Assembly (NCBI GenBank): GCA_025618425.1
Contig: CM046845.1
Coordinates: 8,938,083-9,002,082 of the forward strand
DNA length: 64,000 bases
Direction: 5' to 3'
Source of the DNA: Heliocidaris tuberculata
Taxonomy: Eukaryota > Echinodermata > Echinoidea > Camarodonta > Echinometridae
Part shown: positions 34,202-45,655 of the stretch, piece by piece
How positions within the stretch are numbered: position 1 is the first letter of the stretch
Layout: each line of letters starts with the position of its first letter
The notes under the pieces: generated by a model
What the model was told of the DNA's origin: nothing
Databases searched by the model: none
What the model saw: only the letters and a program-made list of their open reading frames with translations
Program-made: the position numbers and the translations under genes

Positions 34202-37200
34202 CTGTATGGGGGGGGGGGGGGGGGAGTGAGGAACAAGAAATTAGATTAGAGTGTGAGAAACTGAGGATATGGACTTATAGTTCGGTAACTCTTGAGATCA
34301 TTTTCAATTGGAGCGGGAATTGACATAACCCTGAAGTCAGCATCATAGGATTCTTCTCAAGATTGTGTTGATTGGAAAGAGATTTATCCAGTGCTGACAC
34401 TACTTATCTTCTAACAATAAAAGAGACATTCCATTTTCTATTTTTTCTTGGGAGGGGGAGGGTGTTCTTTGTGTCTGTTCACAATGCATACAATACCAAT
34501 ACATCAATGGTCTTAACTGTTGAGATGCCTTTTCACAGGAAGTCATACAAGAAATAGCTCTATAAAAGGATTATTTTAGATTGTACAACAATTATAAGAC
34601 AGTAAAAAAAAAATGACAACCCCAAAATCAAATTCTCCAGATTCTACTAAGACAATCAAATCTAGAACTCCTGAGTACCATTTTGATTACCTAGAAGTGG
34701 AGGAAGACTTGTTGGGTCTCTATTGGCTGCCTCCCTCACAGCTTGAGGTCTGTTGGTGAGTAAACAGGTATACGCCAAGAGACACTCCTTGAAACTCTCA
34801 TCCTGGGCCCTATCGACGACCAATGCCAAGAGCCCTCTATTGTTGGCCACGTTCTTGAAATATAGAGTCTTTGACAGCTGCATCATATATCGCGTGCGCC
34901 GATTCTTGTAACTGTTCCATCCGCGGAGACCAATGATACCTGTTGCCGCGGCGATGATGAGAGTCCATTTGATCTGGATGTCAGCTAGAACGGTGACGGC
35001 TTTGACCAGTAGACTGAGGGAACCGACAGACGCGGTGGCCATCAGGAGTCCCTGATCGAAGGCACTCATCTTGATCTTGCCGTCTGGGAGCAACTGTTCT
35101 AGCGCCCCCGTGGGAATCTCTTTGAACATCTTCAGCAGCAGTTTGTCTTGGCCCTTTGGTTTGACTGCTACGACGATGCGCTTGTAGTAGTGGACGGGGG
35201 CAGGTGGCGACCGCTTGGAAGCCTTGTAGAAGGCTGATTTTGAGAGTCGCTTGTACCAGGGAGTGGTGTCTGCTGGCAGTTCCTTTCCCAGAGCCCAGAA
35301 TCTCAGGATCTTATAATTCTTGGGGTTTACACTAACCTGGAATTAGAAATCAAGTTAGTATTGGAATTCATCATGCACTACATGTGGTAACAATTTTTCA
35401 CATAAGTCAGAAAAGTCATGGAACCTTAAACATTGCAAAACAGCAGATATTGCAGTGGCCTACTCGAGTATCTACAGGTGGATTAGAATTAAGAATTTTC
35501 AGGTAACCATCTAAATCACAGCTGCTGAATGAATGTTATAAATAAATTGTTCCAAAATCCTGAAGTATTTGAAAAAATAATTTTCCTCCTTTCTTAACCA
35601 CTAGACTGATTGACGACATCCGTTATCAGGTAATTCCCAGAAAGTTGTAAAAATTCCCAATGAGAATCCACGATAATAAAGCATAAAAAGTGGGCAAGAG
35701 GCATTAGACTCTCTTTGTCAAGTGAGGGACATCTATAGTGAAAGATACAACTGAAATACTTACATTTACTCCTTCCCCTGCCATATGCTCATCCAGTGCT
35801 TTCTTCACGACATGACTGGGTAGCTCATGGAAATTAGCGCTCTCCATCAGAGCTTGGAGTTTCTGCATGAGCCAGAACTCACTGTCATCTTTCTCACGTT
35901 TCCCGAGTAACCGGTTGGCAATGGTGTCCTTGTCAGGGTTCACTGGATCGAACAGTTGCTGCAATAAAAATCAGAAAAGACAAGATTTATCTTCTGGAGA
36001 TTTAATCCCTTTTAGTAGGAAAGCATTTCTTTGTATGGGTTTAAATGACAATCTAAACACTTTGAATAGGGATAAGTAATTTCCTCATTCTGAAGCACAA
36101 GATTTTGATGGAAAAAGTTGCTGAAATGAAATTAGAAAAAAAAAACAACAAACATTTGCAAAGTTGTTCCTTTTTCAGTATGTAAGCATTTCTAAGAGGT
36201 TTTGAATGTTTTTGAATGACAATCTAAAAACTTGGGTCAATCTTAGATTTCCTTACCCCGAAGAATAAGATTTGGGAGGAAACAGTTACCAACATATATA
36301 TACAGTGCGTCCCCCAAAAAAGTTAACAGTTGGAAAATGTCTCCCAAAATAAATATTTCAAAATATTTGTAGGAAATTTTCATACCTGTGGATAGATTAG
36401 AGTCTCTTCTATGAAATGACACCAAAATATGTGGCAATATTTTGAGTTCGAGTGAGCAAAAGCGACTTTTGCGAAAGGATGCAAAATCCAAACTTGACAA
36501 GAATTGGTATTTTGTGCTGAATAGTGTTAACAAATTTGAGAACCGTAAAAAGTTGATAGTTGGAAAAAGCCTCCCCAAATGAACATTTCAAAATATGCTC
36601 ATGAAATTTTCATACCTACATGTATGAATAGCTTAGGGTCACTCCTATCAAATGACACTAAAACATCTAAGGACATGTCACACTTAAGTGAGCAAAAGCC
36701 ATTATTGTGAAATGGTGAAAAATCTATGGTTGACAAAACTTTGTATTGGTTCTGTCTGGTGTCATCAACATTTAGAGTTTTGAAAAGGCATAGAAACTTT
36801 CATATTCTGATCATTAAAAGGCAATTTATGAAAGAATAGGCTTTGTTTTCTGTATGTCTTGACATATCCCATCAAAACTTTATGGTTGACTGAGAAAACC
36901 AGCTTGAATTAAAACCTTGCCAAAACTAATATTTCAAAACACTCAGTAAAGCAGTTAATTGCTCACTGAAACATGAAAATATTGATGAGATACGTAACGA
37001 CATACAGAGAACAGAACCTCTTCTTTAATAAATTGGCTATCATTGATCAAATATGAATATTTATAAGCCTTTTCATGACACTCAACTTCGCTTATACCAG
37101 CCAGAAGAAATACCAATTCTTGTCAAGTCTGGATTTTGCACCTTTTCACAAAAGTGGTCTTTGCTCAGTCGATCATAAAATATCGCCAGATCTGTAGGTG

Positions 37201-37335
37201 TCATGTAATAGAAGAGATCCCATGCTATCCACAGGTATGAAATTTTGCTTCAAATATTTATTTTGGGAGACTTTTTCTGACTGTTAACTTTTTGGGGGGA
37301 TGCACTATATAGATATATATATATATATATATATA

Positions 37336-37375
<40 letters not shown>

Positions 37376-38844
37376 TATAAGCAAAGCCAAGATTAACCTC
37401 ATCAACATTTCTTCCTATTCATATAAAAGCATTACTAAGAGGTTTTGAATATGTTAAAATGACAGTTGGAATGCTTTGAAAAATTAATTAAATCTTGAAT
37501 ATTTTAGAACCGAAAGACATTATTTTGATGAAAACAGTTTAAAAAGGTGTCTCTAGTAGGAAGGACACAGGAAAATTTTGTTAAAAATCCAATCATATAA
37601 CAAACTAGAAATTTCCATTGCTGCGCAATGCGAATGTATCCCCCGGCACCGGCAGCGATTTGTGCGTTTGCTTTTGTTTGAAGGAGGGACAAAGAACCTC
37701 CCCCCTCCCCTCCCTCAAACAAAAGGATGACGTAGAGATCACCACCAGTGGCCCGGACAATTGTCAACACTAGGAGCAGCATAACCAAAACAATATGTGT
37801 GTAGATAAGAGTATAATGCATCTCTATAGAAATTTGAAAGAAATTTGTCAAGAGCGCACACAATATATCCACTAAAATATGACCTTTGACCTATAAAAGA
37901 CGGAACACTGGGGGCAGCATCACCAAAAACTGTAGAGGTCTAGAGTAAACTATAATGGACATCTAAACAAAATCTGAAAGAAATCAGTCAAAAAATGTGA
38001 CCGCCAGAGTGCATGCAAGACAGCAACCAAATATGACATGTGACCCTATAAAAAGCGAAACACTGGGGAAGCATCACCAAACACTTAAGATGTGTAGATT
38101 TTACTAAGACACACCTCCATACAGCGGTGACACCGGCGGCGTAACGCTGCTGAATCCAAAGTATCCTCCGGCATTCTGCCAGGGGATACAATTATAAAAT
38201 TTTCATTTTGATTTGAAAAAAATAAAACAGTTCATCTAAAAAATATCTTACAGGTGATTTTATATACCTATATTTGTTTTCTAAAATTCTTCTGGGAGTT
38301 TTTCAGACCTCTTTTCCTTAATCTAAATCACTATCCACTCCACTACAAAATTTACATGTACCTTGAGTTCTGAGAGGACACCATGATACTGCTTGCTGAT
38401 GGCGGTATCCATGGCGATGGCAAACTCCTCAAAGCGTCTCCTCTCCGCGTCTGTGAGAAAGTCCTCCTCCTGCATGAGCTCTCTGATCAGGGAACGTCTT
38501 GAGAGGGGGATGAAACGCTCCCGGAAGCCGTCCTCATCGTTGGGGCCAACATCCAGGACTGGGTTCATGGAAGGTGCCTTGGTTACCGCCTTGTCTTGGG
38601 CGGGGCCCGGTGATGATGGGGTCACAGCTGTTGTGGTACTGGTGCCACTAATGGTGGTGGATGTTGATGGTGTAGTTGATGATGAAGAAGATTGAGATGA
38701 TGGTGATGGTTGGGTAGATGAGGATGATGAGGAGGAGGACGACGAGGGTGATGATGATGAAGATGGTGTTGATGTGCTTGGTTGAGGAGCTGCAGCAGTG
38801 CAGTAGCAGTGTTGCTGCACTGGTCTGATCAGAAGCTGGTGCTG
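33885..38844 (-). CDS. TMEM143-like protein (DUF3754 family), first exon missing
   Basis: Four exons join phase-perfectly into about 546 residues. The order is a low-complexity Ser/Pro/Thr segment, the conserved RERFIPLSRRSLIRELM start of the family, SELKQLFDPVNPD, an ILRFWALG block, YYKRIVVAVKPK, ALEQLLPDGKIKMS, two membrane segments (about 322-344 and 350-366, counting from the first residue of the second exon), then a C-terminal VSFNSKTARGILESFGIL block. This order matches TMEM143, an incompletely characterised membrane protein with mitochondrial location reported in mammals. The exon at 38844 opens at an acceptor, so the start codon and any targeting peptide lie in an unidentified exon to the right. 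The Ser/Thr-rich stretch is longer than in vertebrate members. Confidence 0.85.
34691..35336 (-). CDS. TMEM143-like exon 4 (membrane segments)
   Basis: Acceptor TAATTCCAG, donor GTAATC, 646 nt. It encodes VSVNPKNYKILRFWALGKEL, the YYKRIVVAVKPK strand, GALEQLLPDGKIKM, two hydrophobic segments (35051-34983 and 34967-34917), then NNRGLLALVVDRAQDESFKE and LLAYTCLL. It is the most conserved part of the gene. Confidence 0.9.
35764..35958 (-). CDS. TMEM143-like exon 3
   Basis: Acceptor TATTGCAG, donor GTAAGT, 195 nt, phase 0 at both ends. It encodes QLFDPVNPDKDTIANRLLGK through HMAGEGVN. LxDP(V/I)NPD is a hallmark of the family. Confidence 0.88.
36303..37307. mobile_element. 1.0 kb TA-flanked element with ~230 bp inverted ends
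   Basis: The left end CAGTGCGTCCCCCAAAAAAG is mirrored at 37307 (complement reads TAGTGCATCCCCCC). Both sides abut TA. The inverted ends pair for about 230 bp, sharing AAAGTTAACAGT, CAAAATAAATATTT and GACTTGACAAGAATTGG. The left-end module is repeated directly at about 36549-36790. There is no transposase frame. The TA flanks and CAGTG start suggest a Tc1/mariner-dependent element. It lies in a TMEM143-like intron. Confidence 0.8.
37310..37378. repeat. (TA)n microsatellite
   Basis: About 30 TA units with one TCTA interruption, directly at the right edge of the 1 kb element. Confidence 0.95.
37615..38200. mobile_element. ~590 bp repeat with inverted ends and internal ~170 bp repeats
   Basis: The left end TGCTGCGCAATGCGAATGTATCC is mirrored loosely by the right end (GCGGCGTAACGCTGC ... 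GGATACAATT). Inside, (G/A)ACACTGGG(G)GCAGCATCACCAAAA recurs at about 37768, 37905 and 38060, each copy preceded by an ATGACC(T/C)-CCTATAAAA word. Non-coding, in a TMEM143-like intron. Confidence 0.6.
38362..38844 (-). CDS. TMEM143-like exon 2
   Basis: Acceptor TTTTACAAG (an alternative lies 3 nt further in), donor GTACAT. It encodes 161 residues: QHQLLIRPVQQHCYC, a Ser/Thr/Pro run, then DGFRERFIPLSRRSLIRELM through VLSELK. The acceptor is read as an intron border because a pyrimidine-rich tract precedes it. The in-frame upstream Met at 38886 would give an implausible start within that tract. Confidence 0.8.
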
Positions 38845-39075
38845 CTTGTAAAAGAACAGAATAAAAATGTATAATGTTAGAAGCACAGAGACAAAGATCT
38901 GTAGACAATTAATAGATTAAAGTCTATTTGAACCAGACTTGCAGTTTCTATGATCAACACAAAACATGTGTCCAAATGGCCCATTTTACAGTTTCTGCTC
39001 TAGCTTGTTAACATTGTGAGGTCTTGTCTATTGGATAAGTCATAGGCATATAAAGCATGGAACAGGACAAGAATG

Positions 39076-39776
39076 AATGGCGTATCTGGGGGGGGGGGGG
39101 GGAAGTGCCCAGGTGGCGCCAAAATGCAAAAGAGAGAAAGAAAAAAAGGGAAAATGAAAAGAAAAATCATAATCCTTATGTGCCCCCAATCAGCAAGGTA
39201 CATGCATTTAATAGAAACACAGTTTTTGATGGTTGGAAATGCAAAAATTTCTAAAGCTTGGTCGGGATCTTGTAATTTTGCACCCCCAGTACATGTATAT
39301 AGTTCTTGAATAGCTTAAAGGGTTTGAAACTTGAAAAATAAAGATGTAATTGTCGTTGCATGTAAGTTTCATCTGACTTTTGCTAAATGTTCCGCCCCAA
39401 TATAGGATAAGTCTATGAAACAGCAAAGGTTCAACATTTGAAAAAAATCTCAACTTTCGGTCGCCTTGCTGAATTTCTCGACTATTTCTCAAGGTTCTCC
39501 CAATTTTAGAAGTGAGTGAGTGAGTGAACAGTAAACCGTTTATCTATGTACAAAATTTGAACTTCTCTACCGCTGAATTGCAGTGGTCAATTGCAAAATT
39601 TCTTGGGTAAGATGCACAAGAAATGGTGTTTTGTAGAATTAATAGAAAAATTTGCCGTTCCATCGCTTTGCTCCCTCGCTTGTACAATAATGTAGATAAG
39701 TTTGGGCACTTGGAGAGGTGGGGCGCAACTTCATTGTTTGCCCCGGGCGCCACAATTCCTAGATATGCCACTTCTG
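39076..39776. mobile_element. ~700 bp repeat with TGGCGTA ends and inner G tract
   Basis: It begins AATGGCGTATCTGGGG and ends CCTAGATATGCCACTT, an imperfect inverted pair. A G tract at 39090-39102 lies just inside the left end, and CCCGGGCGCC lies inside the right. No coding content. Confidence 0.55.
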
Positions 39777-39806
39777 GGCCCTCAAAAAGAATACAGTAGT
39801 ATATTA

Positions 39807-39890
39807 CAGTGAAAAAAATAAGCAGGGGCTAAGAGCAATTAGCCCCCAAAACTCTTGAAAAAACCACCGTAAATGAAACAAGTGAATGAG
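39807..39890. repeat. Fragment of a dispersed repeat (CAGTGAAAAAAATAAGCAGG)
   Basis: The segment with AGCAGGGGCTAAG, ATTAGCCCCC and ACTCTTGAAAAA is an inverted match to 46077-46160, which is inserted in the second copy of the 44829 repeat. Confidence 0.7.
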
Positions 39891-40084
39891 TAAATTACGC
39901 AATGCGTAATAAATGTCCCCGCCGGAAGTGCAGATCTGTGGAAATTAACTAGCCTGAACCTTAAAACTTCAGTGAAAAACTTTAGTGAATAAAATAATGT
40001 TACTGCATGCAAAAGAAGAGAATACCAACAATGCATGTATACAACTGAAATATAAAACATGAAAACATTATGAACCTTCAGCCA

Positions 40085-40672
40085 TTTTGAATAAATTTGC
40101 ATAAATTTGCATGAATAATGAATTTCAAAATTCTGTGTAGAAGTTTGGAAGCCCCCACCCAGCCCTATCAGATAAAACAATCGGAATCAAAATCCGATGT
40201 GAAATAGAGGAGAAGTAGCATTTTTCGTCAATTTTGAATAAATTTGCATAAATTTGCATAATTAATGAATTTCAAAATTCTGTGTAGAAGTTTGGAAGCC
40301 CCCACCCAGCCCTATCAGATAAAACAATCGGAATCAAAATCTGATGTGAAATAGAGGAGAAGTAGCATTTTTCGTCGATTTTGAATAAATTTGCATAAAT
40401 TTGCATAATTAATGAATTTCAAAATTCTGTGTAGAAGTTTGGAAGCCCCCACCCAGCCCTATCAGATAAAACAATCGGAATCAAAATCCGATGTGAAATA
40501 GAGGAGAAGTAGCATTTTTCGTCGATTTTGAATAAATTTGCATAAATTTGCATAATTAATGAATTTCAAAATTCTGTATAAAGTTTGGAAGCCCCCACCC
40601 AGCCCTATCAGATAAAACAATCGGAATCAAAATCGGCCAAGAAATGACGGAGAAGTAGCTTTTTCTAACATT
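40085..40672. repeat. Four-copy tandem repeat, exact 147 bp period
   Basis: Units start at 40085, 40232, 40379 and 40526, each with TTTTGAATAAATTTGCATAA. The first three spacings are all exactly 147 bp. Units are almost identical, containing CCCCCACCCAGCCCTATCAG and AAACAATCGGAATCAAAATC. The last unit diverges near its end. It passes into an (ACGG)n microsatellite. Confidence 0.95.
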
Positions 40673-40682
40673 TGAGCACACA

Positions 40683-40740
40683 CGGACAGACGGACGGACG
40701 GACGGACGGACGGACACACACACACACACACGCACACACG
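40683..40740. repeat. (ACGG)n and (CA)n microsatellites
   Basis: GGACGGACGGACGG units at about 40683-40714 followed by (CA)n to about 40740. Confidence 0.9.
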
Positions 40741-42713
40741 AACGGAGCCCGTTTCATAGTCCCCTCGCGAACTTCGTTCGGCGGGGACAAAAAGAGCCAC
40801 CGTCAAATAGAGGGTTCCACACCAATATCAGAACTTGTGGCACATCTTTCACACAGCTCTTTGACAATAGAATGCATCATACCAATCCACACTCATATTC
40901 CTCCTTTCTGGAATCGATTTAGCAACAATGGGCAGGTTCCCTTTCCATCCCTTTCCCCTTCTATCTTTCTCTCTCTCTCATTCCCTCCCTCTTACTTTCT
41001 TTCTTTCCTTCACTCTTGCTCTCTTGCTCTCTCTCTCTCTCTCTCTCTCTCACTTTCTCTTTCTCAAATTATATCAACTATATACATGTATGCAGGTCTT
41101 GGTATCCTTAGCTCCATTTGGAAGTAAATTGTCTTCTCAAGATCTGTGGCTACAGAAAAAAATATTACAATCAAAATGCTTGGGTTCAATTGGAGGAAAA
41201 TACACTAGCAATACAATCTTATCAACAACGACAGAAATCTAAATGGATAATTACTTGGACAAAGTACAAGATGAACTGAAAAAAATAAATATGAAATCTG
41301 ATAACATCGATACCCAGGGTTACCATCTTAAACCCATGTTTCATATCACCACTGTATAGCCTTAGCACCAGTGTTACAAAAAAGAACAAACCTCACCGAT
41401 TTTCATATGTATACAAAATATATTCCTTTATTTGACCAATCAAATTAACAGTTGCATTACTTCTATAAAAGATGACATATTGTTGATTCAACTACTGAAA
41501 AAACAGACAACTTTGGAGAGTAAAAGGTAAAAACTTTCATGAATTTCACAAGTGGTCCAGATTTATGAAAATATATGGCAAGCATGAATCATATCACTAA
41601 AAATCTTGAAATTTGTGAAAGTTTCATATGGTCTTACTTAATCAGCTTTCCCTCCTCAAATTGGCACCAATTATTCTTTCCACTTTCAAATAGTTTGGGG
41701 GAAAAAATGTATATCAAATGAACTAATGTGAATATGAATTGCAAAAATTAACAGAAAAATTGCCCATTTGTAGATGAAAATAGTGATTATATGCAGTATA
41801 TGTAACACTGCATTGCCAATTTAGAGACTTTAGTGATTAATTATAATTTAATCTTATTCAGGAAAGGCAAAACATACTGCATAGATTCAAACTTTTCTGT
41901 GATTTTTACTCTTTCTGCCCAAGTATAATGTGCAGTTCCTAGCATTCTAGATCCAAGAGATAATGCAAAAACGTCACTTAAAGGAGACAATGTACTGCTA
42001 CATGTATGGGACTCAGAAACGGATGCGGTCACATACCGACTCTGGTCTTTAACAAAGCTTTAACAATTCACAAAATTTTCTGCTTTTATAATACTTAGTA
42101 GTCATCCATAAGGTACATGAAAGACAAAATATTATGGTAACAGTAATCAATATTTTGGCAAAGTAAAGAGCTATTTGTCATTTCATTTGCAAAGTCAGAA
42201 TATTAAATGCACTTGCTGTACATAATGTTAATCTAAGATTGCATGTTTAAAACAACAGGTTTACAAAGCTTGGCCACTTCGTCTAATATTTTATTGAATT
42301 TCATCTTTGGTCATTTGTATGATATAGGCGGTCTAATACACAAGCTCTCAATAATGGAAATATAATCAGCTGCAATCACTTATATATCAGAAATACATTT
42401 TGGTCCTGTTCAATACAGAAGATTAAAATACATGTATTACTTTTCAAAAATATTATGTCTGTAAAATACAAACTTTACTCAAAATCTGCAGGTATACTTT
42501 CATGCTAAATGAACATTCATTTAAGGAAATTTTATCCTCCATTGTGTATAAACTTCTTCAGTACAGGGCTTATATATGTATACTGGTAAGCACATATTTA
42601 TACTTAGGTATTTCAGATTCACAGCTCACTTCTCTTTGCATTATTCAATTCTCATAAAAATGGTGCTACTGAAAAAAAAAGGAATTGTAGTAAAAACTAT
42701 AGATGAGTCATTG
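40741..42713. other. AT-rich stretch downstream of the acid phosphatase gene
   Basis: It contains a (CT)n run (about 41020-41056). On the minus strand AATAAA lies at 42295-42290, about 420 bp past the phosphatase stop, a possible polyadenylation signal. No other feature was recognised. Confidence 0.45.
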
Positions 42714-43736
42714 TCAGACTGATCTTTTAAAACGAGGATTCATCTTAACAGTGTACACATCTTTACCAGTGAGTCCTGTCATGAAGGTCAGAAACATATT
42801 GTCATCAGTTATGGTTACTCGGGCAAAGCCTCCAAGGCTGGCAATGTTGTCATCCATGAACTTGAGCCAGGACTTCGGAATCACATGCTCATGCTTACGT
42901 GATGGAGTAACAACGTCGGCTGACCCGATGACAAAGTATTCGACTGTAGAGTTGTCCTGCTTGATGTGCTGGAGATTGTGGTCATGTCCGCAAAAGTAGG
43001 CTGTGACATTGTACTTTTCCAGGAGAGGGAGCAACCTGTCAACTAGGATCTGAGTTGGTCCGTGCTCTGCAATGGACCAGACGGGGTAATGGCCACCTAC
43101 GATGAGGTAGTCAGCAGACTTAGAAGCATTTAGCTGCTCCTCCAGCCACTGCCACTGGTCCTCCGCTGCCGATTCACTAGCAGGACCTGGAAGGTTGGAT
43201 CCCGTCGTCTTGTCGTCAGTCAGGCCACAGAGAATGACAGTATCCACAAGGATGAGGGCCAGTGTCCTGTTAAAATCAGGGATCTGGAAGGTGTGGCTAT
43301 GGTAGTAATCAGGAAACTTCCATCTCAGAGACTTCTTGGTGTACGCCACCTGGGCAGAGATATTGCCGTAGTGATCATGGTTGCCTCCTACCACATACCA
43401 AGGCACCTGCATCGACGGCCACTGGTAGACATGCTCGTAGGTCTGATTAAACCGGGGATCATCCACACTGGCCACGCCTTTCTCGTAGAAGTTGTCACCC
43501 AGAGCAAGGACAAACTTGGCGATATGATCTGAAGCCGTGTTGGTCATCTGACGAGCCACAGCCCACTGGATGGGGCTGAAGTAGGGCCATATTGGCATGC
43601 CACCCCAGTCCGCTAGAACCAGGAATGTGTAATTGTTGAAAACTGTCGGGGACTGCGGCTGGATGCACGAGGAGGCTGCAAATTCTGTACTTGCTACAAC
43701 TGCAAACAGCTGAAGCAAACACACAAACAGCTTCAT
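42714..43736 (-). CDS. Tartrate-resistant (type 5, purple) acid phosphatase, intronless
   Basis: This is a dinuclear-metal phosphatase that hydrolyses phosphomonoesters, expected in the secretory pathway or lysosome. The single 340-codon frame starts MKLFVCLLQLFAVVAS, a signal peptide ending near residue 16-20. Metal-binding motifs lie in order: ADWGG (Asp43), GDNFYEKG (Asp81, Tyr84), GGNHDH (Asn119, His120), GGHYPVWS (His216) and GHDHN (His251, His253), matching the five-block metallophosphatase signature of ACP5. The length is typical. Seven NxS/T sequons occur (Asn35, 97, 125, 156, 203, 243, 262), consistent with secretion. A Ser/Glu-rich loop at about 179-193 sits where mammalian TRAP carries its cleavable repression loop. 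The coding region has no introns, unlike vertebrate ACP5. It is intact, with no poly-A remnant, so it appears functional. Confidence 0.95.
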   Translation of the reverse strand: MKLFVCLLQLFAVVASTEFAASSCIQPQSPTVFNNYTFLVLADWGGMPIWPYFSPIQWAVARQMTNTASDHIAKFVLALGDNFYEKGVASVDDPRFNQTYEHVYQWPSMQVPWYVVGGNHDHYGNISAQVAYTKKSLRWKFPDYYHSHTFQIPDFNRTLALILVDTVILCGLTDDKTTGSNLPGPASESAAEDQWQWLEEQLNASKSADYLIVGGHYPVWSIAEHGPTQILVDRLLPLLEKYNVTAYFCGHDHNLQHIKQDNSTVEYFVIGSADVVTPSRKHEHVIPKSWLKFMDDNIASLGGFARVTITDDNMFLTFMTGLTGKDVYTVKMNPRFKRSV

Positions 43737-44828
43737 TGTTACTTGGTCCTAATGACTTCTATCACTGGAAAGCAGAATCAACTGTTCAAATGAGAAATTC
43801 TTTTCAAAGTCTCAAGGTGCTTCAAGCTGTCACTAAAATCTTTGAGATTACGTTTACCGAATACTGGTTCACAACTCTTTTTTTAGTATGAACTATGATC
43901 TGTACTTTGATCTGCAAATAATATCAGATATTGTTTTACTTCCTGATAAAACTTAGTCTTTCATTCAAGCTGTAAGGGATTTATCCTCAACACAAAGACT
44001 ACTATCTATTGTTTGTTCGTTTTTTACCGTTAAAAAATCATTTCAAATAACCAACAGATATACTGTACATGTATGTGTTATAAATTGTATGATCAATTGT
44101 CTTTCAGTGAGTTATTATTTCTGTGCATTAATGACTCTGTTTTGTATCTTACTTTAGCATTTGCATGATTCCACAGTAGCTCATAATTACAATGCCAGTA
44201 AGAAAATATCTCCCACCCCCTTCTCCTCTTCCTCATTCTCTCTTTCCCCCCCCCCCCTCTCTCTCCCCTCCCCACAGCTCACCCCCTCCCACTTCTCTTT
44301 CTTTCTCTCTCCCTCTTCATCCAATAATCCATGAAGGCTTGTTCACATATATGCTACGGGAAACCCCCTAAAAAAAAAACCACTGCGGTAGTTTGTGAAA
44401 GTGGGGATGCAGGATGCAACAAAGACCCTCCATGTACTCACTTTGTGTGTTAAAAGATACAGAAAGATAAAGAAATATGAAGCGCAGTATGCTAAAAAAA
44501 ACCTGAGTTGTTCTTTGTTTTGTTTTTGTGTTTTTGTGTTTTTTGGTTTTGTTTTGTTTTGTTTTGTTTTTGTTTTGTTTTTTGTTTTGTTTTTGTTTTT
44601 GTTTTTTTTGTTTTGTTTTGTTTTTATTTTATTTATTTTATTTTTTTTTTTTTGGGGGGGGGCGGTTTACAATACCACTTCATATTTGAACAAGCCTTAA
44701 GAATGTTTCAATCTGATAACCTGATCTGTGTGAATCCAAAAAGTTTGCTAAATTAACAGTAAGCAGACTGGGGGGGGGGGGGGATGAATTTTGTCATTTT
44801 TTTTTCAATGCACTGTACCGACTTCTAT
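43737..44828. other. Upstream of the acid phosphatase gene; simple repeats
   Basis: No promoter element could be assigned. A CT-rich patch with a C tract lies at about 44215-44320, a (TTTTG)n tract at 44513-44640 ends in poly-T and a G tract (about 44641-44662), and a further G tract lies at 44770-44783. Confidence 0.5.
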
Positions 44829-45240
44829 CCCTTTCGAGACAGTTGACCACATTTTGTGGTTTGGCTCAATAACTTTTGATTCAGAGCCCTGAAAAATTGG
44901 ATGCATGAGAAGAAAGAGCAAAAATTTCTGCACAAACTGTGTCAATTTTTGTTGCATGACTACATGTATATTGCGTTTGATGCCAGGAATTTTTAAAGGA
45001 GAATAAGCTTTAAAATCCTTAAACAGGCAACATATTGAGAGGTTCAAAATCATTGTTTTTTATCCAAATTGGCAACTTTTTCAACTTTTCGACAAAGTTC
45101 CTAACCATGTATGTTGTTTTCAAAGGCATTACATTTTATTAGAACCATGTAGCATTAAAAGAAAAATATAATTGTTGCCAATTTGAAGGAAGAAATGCGA
45201 TCAATTTAGCACTTAAATAATTCCTGTCATGAAAGGGTTA
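44829..45240. mobile_element. ~410 bp dispersed element, copy 1
   Basis: It starts CCCTTTCGAGACAGTTGACC and ends CATGAAAGGGTTA, so its termini are 15 bp imperfect inverted repeats (AACCCTTTC..GAC). It is similar throughout to 45656-46267. Shared words include TTGTGGTTTGGCTCAATAAC and GAATAAGCTTTAAAAT. Confidence 0.85.
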
Positions 45241-45655
45241 AAGTCTTACGCACTCTTTGACACCAAGTTTACGAAAATCAGGTATGGTGCTCAAAGGCAC
45301 ATAACCTTTTGTGACCTCATGTCAGCCCAATAACAGAAAAATTTTTGAGTTTGTGTACAAACTGAATGGAAACCAGTATTTTCAAATTTTGTCTGTGAGT
45401 TATCGTTCCCAATTAATGTTTAAATTTCTTCTGTTTCGTCTGAATATTGATCTAGATGAAAGCCTGGAATCTCTATAAGCCATCAACGCATATTCCACTT
45501 CAGAAAGAAAACATGTTAAACATTAAAAAAAGGGGGAAAAAAGAAATCTAGACAACTGTACATGTACAATGGCTATCTAAGATCTAGATCCAAAATTCTT
45601 TATCACAAACCCTGGTGTGGGTTACCATAACCTCACACATAAGAGAGTTCTTTAA

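Larger units (their letters stand above)
38845..40084. other. Upstream of the known TMEM143-like exons; first exon not found
   Basis: The missing first exon should lie here or further right, before 42714. No Met-led targeting-peptide exon with a donor could be recognised. Repeats occupy 39076-39776, and a fragment at 39807-39890 is shared with 46077-46160. Confidence 0.45.

Noticed and set aside
38845..38886. Met at 38886 as the start of the TMEM143-like protein
   Set aside because: The extra codons are a pyrimidine-rich tract ending in CAAG, typical of an intron 3' end, so the exon more likely begins at 38844.
40085..40672. Possible CRISPR-like array
   Set aside because: Units are contiguous 147 bp near-identical copies with no spacers, in a eukaryotic genome; it is an ordinary tandem repeat.
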